64,000 nucleotides of DNA, taken from contig DATMAB010000027.1 of NCBI GenBank assembly GCA_035573675.1, forward strand, positions 124,001 to 188,000, given 5' to 3'. The stretch is from Terriglobales bacterium. Its GTDB lineage: Bacteria; Acidobacteriota; Terriglobia; Terriglobales; Acidobacteriaceae. Positions 18,617-27,094 of this stretch are shown here, piece by piece. The stretch's first letter is position 1; each line of letters begins with the position of its first letter. The position numbers were made by a program, and so were the translations under genes. Under the pieces are notes generated by a model, which saw only the letters and a program-made list of their open reading frames with translations, was not told the DNA's origin and searched no databases.

Positions 18617-21253
18617 GTGAGACAGCCTCAAGGAGTGGACGAAGCAGGCGTGCAGCCCACGGCGCAACCGCGTTCCACGACTGTCGCGCGACATCCCATG
18701 CTGGCGGCTGCGCTGGCCTTTTCCAGCGGAGCGCTGTTCGCGACCTACACGTGGCGTCCTCCGCTGTGGTGGCTGACGGCGACGGTTGTGCTGCTTGCTT
18801 CGGCGGCGTGGTGCGCGCGGAGCCGTCCGCGCGCGGCACGAGCGCTGGCGTTGACGGCGCTGGCCGCGCTGGGAGCGCTACGACTGGAGGGAAAGAACCC
18901 GCGCCCGGATCGCGCCCGTCTGGAGGGCTGGACCGACGGCCGCGAATCACTGGTGACCGCGCGGGTGACACGCAGCTTTGCGCCGCGCGAAAGCGCCTGG
19001 GGCGGAGCGCGCCAGCGGCTGGAGGTGGAGACGGAGCGCATCGAATCCGAAGGCGCCGCCGAAGAGGTGAGGCTGGGCGTTCGCCTGACCCTGTACGAAC
19101 CGCGCCGGCGCGGCGACGATGAGGATGGCGAAGAAGACAGCGCCGCACTGCCGTCCCTGGAGTACGGTGAGCGCATTCGCTTTCCGGCGCGGCTGCGCCT
19201 GCCGCGCAACTTCGGCAATCCCGGCAACTTCGACTACCGAGGCTACCTGGCGCGCGAAGGCATTGTGCTACTGGGGTCGGTGCGCGCCGACCGTATCGAA
19301 CTGCTGCCCGGATTCGCCGGCTCTCGTTGGGAAGCATGGCGGAGCCGGGCGCGCCGCAGCCTGAACCAGCGCATGCACGCATTGTGGCCGGAGCGAGAAG
19401 CGTCACTCATGGCAGCGATGCTGGTGGGCGAGCGCACCGAACTGGGCCGCGATCTGCGGCTCGACTTTCAGCGCACCGGCACGTATCACATCCTGGTGGT
19501 CTCCGGGCTGAACCTGGGAATCCTGGCGTGGCTGGTGTTCTGGACGATGCGGCGGCTGCGCGCTTCCGAGCTTGCAACGTCGGTGATCACGCTGCTGGTG
19601 GTGAGCGCCTATGCCTACCTCACCGATGCCGGACCTCCGGTGCTGCGGGCCACGCTGATGCTGGCCGTGTACCTGGGAGCACGCTGGCTGTATCGCGAAC
19701 GCGCGCCGCTGAACGCGGTGGGCGCTGCGGCACTGGTGTTGCTGGTAGCCGATCCGCAATCGCTGTTCGATCCCAGCTTCCAGCTTACTTTCCTGGCCGT
19801 GCTGGCCATCGCGGGAATCGCGCTGCCCGTGGTAGAGCGGACCTCGCTGCCGTACCGGCGCGCGCTGGCGCAACTGGACTCGACGGAGTACGACGCTCGG
19901 CTTGCGCCGCGACTGGCGCAGTTCCGGCTCGACCTGCGCCTGCTGGCCTCACGGCTGGCACGGTTCGCGGGCGAGCGATTGGCGCGCTGGACGCTGGTGC
20001 TCGGCGGGCGCATGGCGCTCGGCCTGTTCGACGTGCTGCTGCTGGCGGCGGTGATGCAGGTGGCGCTGGCGCTGCCCATGGCCATCTACTTCCATCGCGC
20101 GGTGCTGGTGGCGCTGCCGGCGAACGCGGTGATCGTCCCGCTGACCGGCGTGCTGATGCCGGCGGCGATCGCAGCGATGGCGCTTTCCTACGTGTGGCTG
20201 CCGCTGGCGAGGCTGCCCGCCATGACGGCGGACTGGGCGCTCAAAGGGATCACCGGCGTGGTGGCGTGGATGGGTGCGGCACGCGGCACGGAGGTACGCC
20301 TGCCGACGCCGGAGCCGGAGATGATGCTGTTGGCGGCGGCATCGTTCGCGCTGGCGATGCTGGCGGTGCGCCGGCGAGCCGTGGTCGCAGCCGCAGGTTT
20401 GACGGCGCTGGCGGCTTCGGCGCTGGCGCTGGTCGTGGTGCCGCCTGAACCGCAGATCCGGCACGGCGCACTAGAGGTGACGCTGCTCGACGTGGGCCAG
20501 GGCGACGCCATCCTGGTGGTCACGCCGGAGGGCAGGACGCTGCTCGTCGATGCGGGAGGCTCGCTGGGCGGCGAGAACTCTGACTTCGATTTCGGGGAGG
20601 ACGTAGTTTCGCCGTATCTGTGGCGTCGCGGACTCGCGCGGCTGGACGCAGTAGCGCTCACGCACGCGCACGCTGACCATATCGGAGGACTGGCCAGCGT
20701 GCTGGCGAACTTCCGTCCGCGCGAGCTGTGGCTGGGACCGAATCCGCCGATTGCTGCGCTCGAGCGGCTGCAGGCGCGCGCGCGATCGCTCGGCGTGCGG
20801 ATGGTCGAACGTCGCGAAGGCGAACGATTCACCTTTGGCGGAACCGAGATCGAGGTGATGGCGCCGCCGTTTGGGTGGAAGGCCGGGGAGCGCCCGCGCA
20901 ACAATGATTCACTCGCGCTTTACCTCAGATTCGGCGAAACCGCCGTACTGCTTCCCGGCGACGCGGAGCGCCGGATCGAGCGCCATCTGGTTGAGCACCT
21001 GCCACGCGCCGACCTGCTGAAAGTAGCGCATCACGGCAGCGCCACTTCGACCACACCCGAGCTGCTGGCGGCCGTGCAGCCGCATTACGCCGCCATCTCG
21101 GTGGGTTTTCGCAGTCCGTTCGGACATCCCAAGCCAGAGGTGCTGGAGCGGCTGGCATCGCGCGGAGTTCGGACCTATCGCACAGACATGCATGGGGCGG
21201 TGACGTTCTATCTGGACGGGCGAATGGTCACGCCCGAAGGGGATAGGAGATAA
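18617..21253 (+). CDS. comEC: ComEC/Rec2-type DNA uptake channel
   Basis: The 878-residue inner-membrane protein carries single-stranded DNA into the cytoplasm during natural transformation. Domain order: two N-terminal membrane helices (MLAAALAFSSGALFATYTW and following), a DUF4131 OB-like part, the Competence membrane core with HILVVSGLNLGILAWLVFW and FDPSFQLTFLAVLAIAGIA, and a C-terminal metallo-beta-lactamase domain with LLDVGQGDAILV, LTHAHADHIGG and KVAHHGSATST. GTG 18617 is the longest start; its ribosome site is poor, and ATG 18698 is possible. No other com gene is close. Confidence 0.93.
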   Translation: MRQPQGVDEAGVQPTAQPRSTTVARHPMLAAALAFSSGALFATYTWRPPLWWLTATVVLLASAAWCARSRPRAARALALTALAALGALRLEGKNPRPDRARLEGWTDGRESLVTARVTRSFAPRESAWGGARQRLEVETERIESEGAAEEVRLGVRLTLYEPRRRGDDEDGEEDSAALPSLEYGERIRFPARLRLPRNFGNPGNFDYRGYLAREGIVLLGSVRADRIELLPGFAGSRWEAWRSRARRSLNQRMHALWPEREASLMAAMLVGERTELGRDLRLDFQRTGTYHILVVSGLNLGILAWLVFWTMRRLRASELATSVITLLVVSAYAYLTDAGPPVLRATLMLAVYLGARWLYRERAPLNAVGAAALVLLVADPQSLFDPSFQLTFLAVLAIAGIALPVVERTSLPYRRALAQLDSTEYDARLAPRLAQFRLDLRLLASRLARFAGERLARWTLVLGGRMALGLFDVLLLAAVMQVALALPMAIYFHRAVLVALPANAVIVPLTGVLMPAAIAAMALSYVWLPLARLPAMTADWALKGITGVVAWMGAARGTEVRLPTPEPEMMLLAAASFALAMLAVRRRAVVAAAGLTALAASALALVVVPPEPQIRHGALEVTLLDVGQGDAILVVTPEGRTLLVDAGGSLGGENSDFDFGEDVVSPYLWRRGLARLDAVALTHAHADHIGGLASVLANFRPRELWLGPNPPIAALERLQARARSLGVRMVERREGERFTFGGTEIEVMAPPFGWKAGERPRNNDSLALYLRFGETAVLLPGDAERRIERHLVEHLPRADLLKVAHHGSATSTTPELLAAVQPHYAAISVGFRSPFGHPKPEVLERLASRGVRTYRTDMHGAVTFYLDGRMVTPEGDRR

Positions 21254-21267
21254 CACGGCGTAAGGGC

Positions 21268-21415
21268 AACCCCAAGGTCCTTCGCTTCGGGTTTCCCGCG
21301 CCCGCCCCGCAAGCGAAGCCTGCGGGGACCCCGGAAACGCGCGGGAGCCCTCCCTTGCTCAGGATGACGGCAGAAAGTTTTCCGTGTTCTCTGCAGTCTC
21401 GGCGGTGAATGAGCC
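21268..21415. repeat. GTCATCC-family repeat followed by a CTCTGCAGTCTCGGCGGTGAA repeat
   Basis: The gap after comEC holds GGTCCTTCGCTTCGGGTTTC and later GCTCAGGATGACGG, in which GTTTCCCGCGC and GCGCGGGAG can pair. A short TCTGCAGTCTCGGCGGTGAA unit follows (related to 44389-44421 and 47150-47188). I see no gene. Confidence 0.5.
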
Positions 21416-21416
21416 G

Positions 21417-21704
21417 TCAAGCGCTGGCGGCTTGCGGCGGCTCTTCGCCGATGTCTTCTTCGCTTGCTTCGCCGGAGGCGCGGTACTCTTCGATGACGCG
21501 GCGAGCTTCCTCGGCCTGGTCGGCGCGCACCATGATGGTGACGCCTCCCAGTCCGGGCATGACCTCCTGCGGCGCGTCCGGTGAAGTGACCAGCGACTCG
21601 ATGCCTGCGGCCTCGAGCACGCCCTGGACGACCATGGCTTCGGTCTCGTCGGCGGTGTCGAACACGCTTTCGAGTTTTTCGTTGGGGTCGGGATGAACGG
21701 ACAT
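21417..21704 (-). CDS. DUF2007-like small protein
   Basis: The start at ATG 21704 has a GGAGG ribosome site. The 95 residues fit the DUF2007 fold: LESVFDTADETEAMVVQGVLEAAGIESLVT and ITIMVRADQAEEARRVIEEY-like segments, a small ferredoxin-like ligand-binding or signalling domain of unclear role. The C-terminus is acidic. It stands alone on its strand between repeats and a divergent small gene. Confidence 0.75.
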   Translation of the reverse strand: MSVHPDPNEKLESVFDTADETEAMVVQGVLEAAGIESLVTSPDAPQEVMPGLGGVTIMVRADQAEEARRVIEEYRASGEASEEDIGEEPPQAASA

Positions 21705-21892
21705 GGCGCCTCCTTCACGCGGTGGCCGAAGCCGGCTTGCGCGCGGGTGTATGATGCGTCGAGAGCGTGGCGGACGCATCAAGCCGGCCGCGCCGCGCAT
21801 CGAATGGTTCAGGAGCGTACCCGCCGCGCAGCACCAGTGTGGCGCATTCGCGCCGCCGCGGCAAGCAGCGCCCGCTGGGAGGGTCGAGAGCG

Positions 21893-22180
21893 ATGATGCA
21901 GGAAGAACGCCGTGAGCCGGAAAGCGAATCCTCCTCCCTCCAGACCGCGGAAGAGATCGAAGACGAACGACGACGCTTGCGCCGCCTGCAGATCATGATC
22001 TCCATGGTAACGTCGGTGCTGGCGCAGGATCCGGGCCTTACCGTAGAGGAGGCTTCGGAGCTGGTGGCCAACGCGCGCCGCGCCGCCCTGGCGCTGTTTC
22101 CCGGCAAGGAACTGGCCTTCGACCTTATCTACCGCCCGCGCCTGCAAAGGGTGATGCAGGAGCGCTTCCGGCTGCAGTAG
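21893..22180 (+). CDS. Small charged hypothetical protein
   Basis: I start at the ATG at 21893 (ATGATG), preceded by GGAGGG about 11 nt upstream. The 95 residues are hydrophilic and helical: an acidic N-terminus (EERREPESESSS), RRRLRRLQIMISMVTSVLAQDPGLTVEEASELVANARRAALALFPGKE, then FDLIYRPRLQRVMQERF. No signal peptide or known motif. The segment DPGLTVEEA...LVANAR resembles small conserved proteins of Acidobacteria, but I cannot name a family. Confidence 0.65.
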   Translation: MMQEERREPESESSSLQTAEEIEDERRRLRRLQIMISMVTSVLAQDPGLTVEEASELVANARRAALALFPGKELAFDLIYRPRLQRVMQERFRLQ

Positions 22181-22245
22181 CGTCCTTCGCTTGCCCTGAT
22201 ACGAATCCGACCGAGCCCGGCATTCCGCAGACAGCCAGACAGCCG

Positions 22246-23541
22246 CTATTGTCCGTAGCGTTTCTTGTAGAACTCGATCTGCTGCCGGATCTCTTCCGGC
22301 GTCAATCCTTTCTTCCACTTGTGGTAGTCGGACTGCATCACCTCGGCGGTAACGCCCGGCAGGAGGTGTTCGGCTTCCGGGATGAACTCGGTGTAGAAGT
22401 TCTTGGCCACTTCGTAGAAGCCGTGCCACTGGGTGTAGTCGGGACCCATCATGGCGGTGCCCATGCGGGCGCGCCGGCCCTGGTGATGCCAGAGTTCGTA
22501 GTAGGTCCACTCGAGATGCTCGTCGAAGGGCGTCTTGGTGAGCTTGCCGGCGGCGTAGAGCTTGTCCATGATGGACCTGGCCGGCTTGGCGAACTTCTCG
22601 TTGTAGAGGTCGATGGTCCCTTCGTACTGCTTGTAGAAGTTTTCCACCCAGCCGGTGGCGTGGCAGTTGGAGCAGACGTCCTGCATGGCGGCGCGGCGCT
22701 GCTCCCAGTTTTCCAGCTTGATGGTCACCACCGGGCGCAGGGTGAAGCTGATGCGGTCGCCGACGTCGTGCGTGATGGGCTGGTTGGCAGTGGCGCTCAT
22801 GTGGCAGGTGGCACAGGTGGGCGCCGCGGAGTAGTCCTTGCCGACCACCCAGGATTTCGACTCCAGGTTCATCTTGCCGATGTTGGCACGGAACTGGATG
22901 CCGTGCTTGGACTCGTTGTAGATCTCGATCTGCGGGTGATCGGGACCCATGTGGCACTTGCCGCAGTTTTCCGGCTGGCGGGCCTGAGCGGAGCTGAAAG
23001 CGTGGCGGCCATGGCAGGCGGCGCAAGTGCCCTTGCTGCCGTCCGGATTGATGCGGCCGATGCCGCTGTTGGGCCAGGTGGCGTAATCGAACTTGCCCTC
23101 ACCCAGGTACTTCACTTCGCTGCCGTGACACTGACGGCATCCGTTGATGGCCGCCGGACCGCCCTCGACGATCTCTCCCAGCACGTTGTCGAGCGAGCCG
23201 ATGAACTGCGCGCCTTGCGCGTGGCGGCTCCTCTGGAACTGGTCCACCTCACCCTGATGGCAGCGCGCGCAGTAGTACGGCGTCACGATCACAGCGATGC
23301 GCTGGCCGTAGTGGTCGAAGGTGGCCGGGTCCTTCTCGGCGGCGCGGTGACAGCCGTAGCAATCCACGTTCTTGCCGGCGTGCGCGCTGCCCAACCACTG
23401 CTCGACGATGCCCGGCGTCGTAGTGCTGTGGCAGTCAAGACAGGCCTGCCCTTCGGATGAGACCTGGAGCTTGGCGGTTTGCGCCGGCATGGAACCGCAG
23501 GCGAGAACAAGCAGGAGGAGGACAACGAGCACGGTACGCAT
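22246..23541 (-). CDS. Octaheme c-type cytochrome, hydroxylamine oxidoreductase-like
   Basis: The 431-residue exported protein has a signal peptide (MRTVLVVLLLLVLACGSMPA) and eight CxxCH haem sites at residues 34, 61, 91, 135, 173, 193, 243 and 290. The region after the last haem carries WHHQGRRARMGTAMMGPDYT, matching the HAO fold. The family oxidises hydroxylamine (HAO) or acts reductively on nitrite/hydroxylamine (epsilon-HAO). No membrane quinol partner, ammonia monooxygenase or further cytochrome gene is adjacent, so the direction and donor are open. All haems use CxxCH; the CxxCK of pentahaem nitrite reductases is absent. Confidence 0.9.
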   Translation of the reverse strand: MRTVLVVLLLLVLACGSMPAQTAKLQVSSEGQACLDCHSTTTPGIVEQWLGSAHAGKNVDCYGCHRAAEKDPATFDHYGQRIAVIVTPYYCARCHQGEVDQFQRSRHAQGAQFIGSLDNVLGEIVEGGPAAINGCRQCHGSEVKYLGEGKFDYATWPNSGIGRINPDGSKGTCAACHGRHAFSSAQARQPENCGKCHMGPDHPQIEIYNESKHGIQFRANIGKMNLESKSWVVGKDYSAAPTCATCHMSATANQPITHDVGDRISFTLRPVVTIKLENWEQRRAAMQDVCSNCHATGWVENFYKQYEGTIDLYNEKFAKPARSIMDKLYAAGKLTKTPFDEHLEWTYYELWHHQGRRARMGTAMMGPDYTQWHGFYEVAKNFYTEFIPEAEHLLPGVTAEVMQSDYHKWKKGLTPEEIRQQIEFYKKRYGQ

Positions 23542-23639
23542 GGGCGTCTCCTTCGAGAGAATGCTGGTCCACGCCTTCCGGAAAGCGGATGCATTGTATC
23601 GCGGCGCGAAGGGAGGCGTCTGCAGCGAAATAGCGCGGC

Positions 23640-24491
23640 CTAACGCTTTTCAATCCGCTCCAGACGGAAGGTCAACGTGCCGAAGAAGAGGCGGGCGCGC
23701 ATCTGCACCGGGATGCGCTGCTCGTCGTCGGAGTACCAGATCCAGATCTGGCCGCGCCGGCGCACGGCGCCTTCGGGCGCTTCCGGGCGAACGCGCACGG
23801 TAGAGAACGTTCCGGCGGCGGTACGGACCTCTTCGCGGGCTTCGACGCGCGCGGTGACGTCCACGGTGCGGCCGCCATCGTTCAGCGGGAACATGAATAC
23901 GGCGCCGGGTTCGAGCGGCAGCGTGCGTAAATAATAGAGGGCCGAGAGCACGTCGGTGACGCAGCCGGGGATGTCGTGCTCGGCGAACCTGCTTCCACCG
24001 GCGCGCAGGTTCTGCTCTTCCAAGACAGCCTTGCGGCGCGCGGAATCAAAGCGGATGGAGGTCTCCAGGCGCCGAGCCCCTTCCTCGGTGCGCTTGGCGA
24101 TGTGGTGCGAACAGAACGTAGCGGGATCGAAAAAGGATTCGAAGCGATCGTGCACGCGGTAGAGGAGCGCGGCTGCGCCGATGCTGTCGACGGAAGCGGT
24201 GACGCGGCGCTCGTGGCCGGCGGCGTCGGTGCGCAGCGTCGCCACGCCTGCCGGGAAGATGCGCCATTCGACGCTGTAGATCCAGGTGCGGCCGTCGGGG
24301 AAGGCGTAACCCGGCTGCGGCGCGCGGATGCGGGGCAGCGTGTCGCTTTCCGCCGGAGCTTGTACCGCTGAAGCTTCGGGCGCAGTCGCTTCCTGCAGCA
24401 GGAGCGCAGACCGGCCGGAATCAGGCGTCATGACCGCCAGGCAGAAACTGAGCGCCGTGCAGCAAGCAAGAGGATGGAAGGCCGGCCTCAA
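23640..24491 (-). CDS. DUF3108 domain secreted protein
   Basis: The reading frame runs back into the next gene. I place the start at TTG 24491, which gives a typical export signal (LRPAFHPLACCTALSFCLAVM), though this start is uncertain. The mature part shows DUF3108 features: YSVEWRIFPAGVATL, ASVDSIGAAALLYRVHDRFESFF, a single Cys near CVTDVLSALYYLRTLPLEPG, and IWIWYSDDEQRIPVQMRARLFFGTLTFRLE at the end. The family is periplasmic, of unknown role. It lies 19 nt after the ICMT-like gene and closes the LPS operon. Confidence 0.8.
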   Translation of the reverse strand: MRPAFHPLACCTALSFCLAVMTPDSGRSALLLQEATAPEASAVQAPAESDTLPRIRAPQPGYAFPDGRTWIYSVEWRIFPAGVATLRTDAAGHERRVTASVDSIGAAALLYRVHDRFESFFDPATFCSHHIAKRTEEGARRLETSIRFDSARRKAVLEEQNLRAGGSRFAEHDIPGCVTDVLSALYYLRTLPLEPGAVFMFPLNDGGRTVDVTARVEAREEVRTAAGTFSTVRVRPEAPEGAVRRRGQIWIWYSDDEQRIPVQMRARLFFGTLTFRLERIEKR

Positions 24492-24510
24492 CGCTCTCTT
24501 CAGGAATCCC

Positions 24511-25062
24511 TCAGTGAATGAACCACTGCCGCTTGATGGCGAGCGCAGCCAGCATGGCCAGCGTGCCCAAGAGGGCATTGTACTCGCGGTGGCGGCGGTA
24601 GCGTTCCCAGGAAAAACGCTCCGGTGATCCGGCGCCGGAATGGAGGCGCGGCAGCAGGCGGGGCACACGCTTTGCGTAGCCGTCGAACTCCGGGAAGTTC
24701 CGGCGCAGGTAGGCTTCCTCCCAGCGGATGACCGGTAGGTAGATGGCGAGGAGCATCGCCACCAGAGCGACGGCCAGCCATAGACTGCGCGCTGCCATTC
24801 CGAATCCGACAGCGAGGATGAGCGAGCCCAGATAGAGCGGGTTGCGGGTGTAGGCGTAGGGGCCGGTGGTGGTGATCTCGGTGGCCTTGGTGACGTGGCC
24901 GGAGGCCCAGGCGCGCAGCCAGAGTCCGGGAACGGCGACCAGGCCGCCGAGGAGAATCGACGGCCACGTGGGCTGAGCGAGCCACAGATACAGCACGGTG
25001 AAGGCGAAGCCCAGAGGAACGCGGATGCGGCGGGCGGTGGCGTTCCAGTCAGGCACCGGGAC
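24511..25062 (-). CDS. Isoprenylcysteine carboxyl methyltransferase-like membrane protein
   Basis: GTG 25062 overlaps the preceding GT9 gene by 14 nt and starts a 183-residue protein with several membrane helices. The C-terminal half has the ICMT/PEMT signature: VTKATEITTTGPYAYTRNPLYLGSLIL and YLPVIRWEEAYLRRNFPEFDGYAKRVPRLLP (SAM-binding and carboxyl-binding region). Bacterial members methylate unknown lipids or proteins at the membrane. Position in an LPS-core operon hints at an envelope substrate (inference). Confidence 0.85.
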   Translation of the reverse strand, partial: VPVPDWNATARRIRVPLGFAFTVLYLWLAQPTWPSILLGGLVAVPGLWLRAWASGHVTKATEITTTGPYAYTRNPLYLGSLILAVGFGMAARSLWLAVALVAMLLAIYLPVIRWEEAYLRRNFPEFDGYAKRVPRLLPRLHSGAGSPERFSWERYRRHREYNALLGTLAMLAALAIKRQWFIH

Positions 25063-26107
25063 TCTCCAGCAGGCGACGTGAGGCGGCGATGACTTCTGCG
25101 CTCGAAATGGCAAGCAATCCCTGGTCGGCACGCGACACATGTGCGTATGAGGTACGGCTCGCTGCGCTGCGCAACACCTCGCTGCGCGTGCCGAACGGAC
25201 CGTTGCGGGCGGGGTCAGTCGGACCGAAGAGCGCCACTACCGGCACGCCCAGCGCGGCTGCGAGATGCAACGGTCCGCTATCGCCGCCGACGAAGAGACG
25301 CGCACGGCGAGTGAGCGCGATCAATTGCCCGAGAGCCGGACTCACGATCTGAGCCGTGCCGCGACTGGCGGTCACCACTTTCTGGGCCAATTCTTCCTCG
25401 CCCGGACCGGCGTTCACCAGCGAGTACAATCCGGCTTGGGCGAGCGCACGAGCCACTTCGCCGTATCGCTCGGCGGGCCAAAGCTTGGCGCCCCAGCCGG
25501 CACCCGGGTTCAGCAGGGCGAAGCCGGAAATGCCCCGGATATTCAACAGGCCCTCGCACCAGGTTTGCGATTCGGGATCGCGGGGCAGTTCGGCAGGCGG
25601 TGGGGAGCCGAGCGTGCCGCCGGTGAGCGTCGCGACCAGCGAAAGGTAGCGCTCGACGACGTGTGTTCCCCGTGCTTCCAGGCTGCGCGTGTAGAAGACC
25701 GCGGCGGCGCGCTCTTTGGGTTGCGCGAATCCGATCCGGCGGCGGGCGCCGCTAAGCTTCGCGACCAGCGCCGACTTCATCAGACCTTGCAGGTCGAGCG
25801 CGATTTCGTAGCGGGCGGCGCGCACTTCGGACAGCTCGGTGCGCGCAGCCTTCCAGGTTGACGGAGACGCCGGAGTCTTGCGCAGCGCGCGCGTGTCGAG
25901 CACATGCAGGGCATCGACGAGAGGCCGCGATGGGCTGCGCGGGCCGATGCGCGGCGTTCCGGCGGCGCACAGCAGTTCCTGCCAGCGCGGCTCGACCACC
26001 CATCCGATGGTGGCGGCGGGGAAGGCGCGTCGCAGGGCGGCGGCGGCGGGCAGTCCGTGGATGACGTCGCCCATCGCCCCCAGGCGCACGATCAGGATGC
26101 GTTCCAT
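25049..26107 (-). CDS. Glycosyltransferase family 9, heptosyltransferase-like
   Basis: The ATG at 26107 begins MERILIVRLGAMGDVIHGLP, the usual GT9 N-terminus. The 352-residue protein has the two-domain GT-B fold, with WVVEPRWQEL, ALDLQGLMKSAL, RIGFAQPKERAA, LLNPGAGWGAKLWPAERYGEVA, and FVGGDSGPLHLAAALGVPVVALFGPTDPARNGPFG near the end. GT9 enzymes add heptose to the LPS inner core; this one most resembles heptosyltransferase I. It overlaps the heptose adenylyltransferase gene by 16 nt. Confidence 0.9.
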   Translation of the reverse strand: MERILIVRLGAMGDVIHGLPAAAALRRAFPAATIGWVVEPRWQELLCAAGTPRIGPRSPSRPLVDALHVLDTRALRKTPASPSTWKAARTELSEVRAARYEIALDLQGLMKSALVAKLSGARRRIGFAQPKERAAAVFYTRSLEARGTHVVERYLSLVATLTGGTLGSPPPAELPRDPESQTWCEGLLNIRGISGFALLNPGAGWGAKLWPAERYGEVARALAQAGLYSLVNAGPGEEELAQKVVTASRGTAQIVSPALGQLIALTRRARLFVGGDSGPLHLAAALGVPVVALFGPTDPARNGPFGTRSEVLRSAASRTSYAHVSRADQGLLAISSAEVIAASRRLLESPGA

Positions 26108-26586
26108 CGGCGAAGGAGTTCGGAGGTGGAGTGGTCCTTGGGGTCGCCAACGATCTCGACGCGTCCGCCGCATTCGAGGACGACATCGCGCTCGGGCACG
26201 GATTCGGCCGTGTAGTCGGTGCCCTTGGCGTGCACGTCGGGGCGGATCTCGCGCACCAAGGCGCGGACGTCGGGCTCGTCGAAGACGATCACGGCGTCCA
26301 CATCGGCGAGCGCCGCCACCAGTTCGGCGCGTTCGGCGGCAGGCATGCGCGGGCGGCCCTCACCTTTGAGCGTGCGCACGCCGGCATCCGAGTTGATGGC
26401 GACCACCACGCGGCCACCGAGGGCCTTGGCCCCACGCAGGTAGCGAATGTGACCGACGTGCAACACGTCGAAGCAGCCGTTGGTGAGGATGACGGTTTCG
26501 CCGGCACGACGCCATTCCTCCACGCGGCGGCGGAGCGAGGCGCGATCGTGAATCTTGCCGGCGCCGGAATCAGTTGCGGGCTGCAT
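26092..26586 (-). CDS. rfaE2: D-glycero-beta-D-manno-heptose 1-phosphate adenylyltransferase
   Basis: This 164-residue nucleotidyltransferase makes ADP-heptose for the LPS core. It has the cytidylyltransferase-like motif TNGCFDVLHVGHIRYL (HxGH), GGRVVVAINSDAGVRTLKGEGRP, and VIVFDEPDVRALVREIRPDVHAKGTDY. In E. coli this activity is the C-terminal half of HldE; here it is a separate gene from the kinase (27095-28117), with a DoxX-like gene between. Confidence 0.93.
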   Translation of the reverse strand: MQPATDSGAGKIHDRASLRRRVEEWRRAGETVILTNGCFDVLHVGHIRYLRGAKALGGRVVVAINSDAGVRTLKGEGRPRMPAAERAELVAALADVDAVIVFDEPDVRALVREIRPDVHAKGTDYTAESVPERDVVLECGGRVEIVGDPKDHSTSELLRRWNAS

Positions 26587-26589
26587 TCG

Positions 26590-27072
26590 TCATCCTGTGA
26601 TGCACAGCGGTTCGAGGGCGCTCGCGAGGCGGCAAGCGCTGCTCGACCACCAAGTCAGCGTGATGAAAAGAATCTGCATGGGGAGGCGGAGCGCCAGCGG
26701 AGTCGCGGACTTCCCACGCAAAGTCAGACCGCGGCGCGCGGCGTAGACGTTGGCCGGGAACATGGCGATCATCAGCAAGACCAGGCCGAGCCCCGCCCAG
26801 GGCCGGGTCGAGGGCGGCAGCAAGCCGATGGCTCCCAGAATCTCCAGAATGCCGGAAATGAAAACGATCTGTCGCGGGCAGGGGAAGGCCGGCGGCACCA
26901 TGCGCACGAGGTCTTCCTTCATCGTCGTGAAATGCGCCGAGGCCGTGAACAGGAACATGAGGGCGAGCCCCGAGCGTGTGGAGGCGATCCAGGAATCGAG
27001 ATATTGGACGCCCAAGGCGCCAATCGCCCGGCAGGCGAGGAGCGCGCCCAGCAAGACGAGAACCACGATCAT
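26590..27072 (-). CDS. DoxX-family integral membrane protein
   Basis: This 160-residue protein has about four hydrophobic segments. Features include RSGLALMFLFTASAHFTTMKEDLVRMVP and QIVFISGILEILGAIGLLPPSTRPWAGLGLVLLMIAMFPANVYAA, which fit the DoxX family. The catalytic role is unknown. It sits 3 nt before the heptose adenylyltransferase start and 22 nt after the heptose kinase, so it is co-transcribed with LPS genes but probably not an LPS enzyme. Confidence 0.8.
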   Translation of the reverse strand: MIVVLVLLGALLACRAIGALGVQYLDSWIASTRSGLALMFLFTASAHFTTMKEDLVRMVPPAFPCPRQIVFISGILEILGAIGLLPPSTRPWAGLGLVLLMIAMFPANVYAARRGLTLRGKSATPLALRLPMQILFITLTWWSSSACRLASALEPLCITG

Positions 27073-27094
27073 GCGCGCGCTCCGATCCGGAAGC

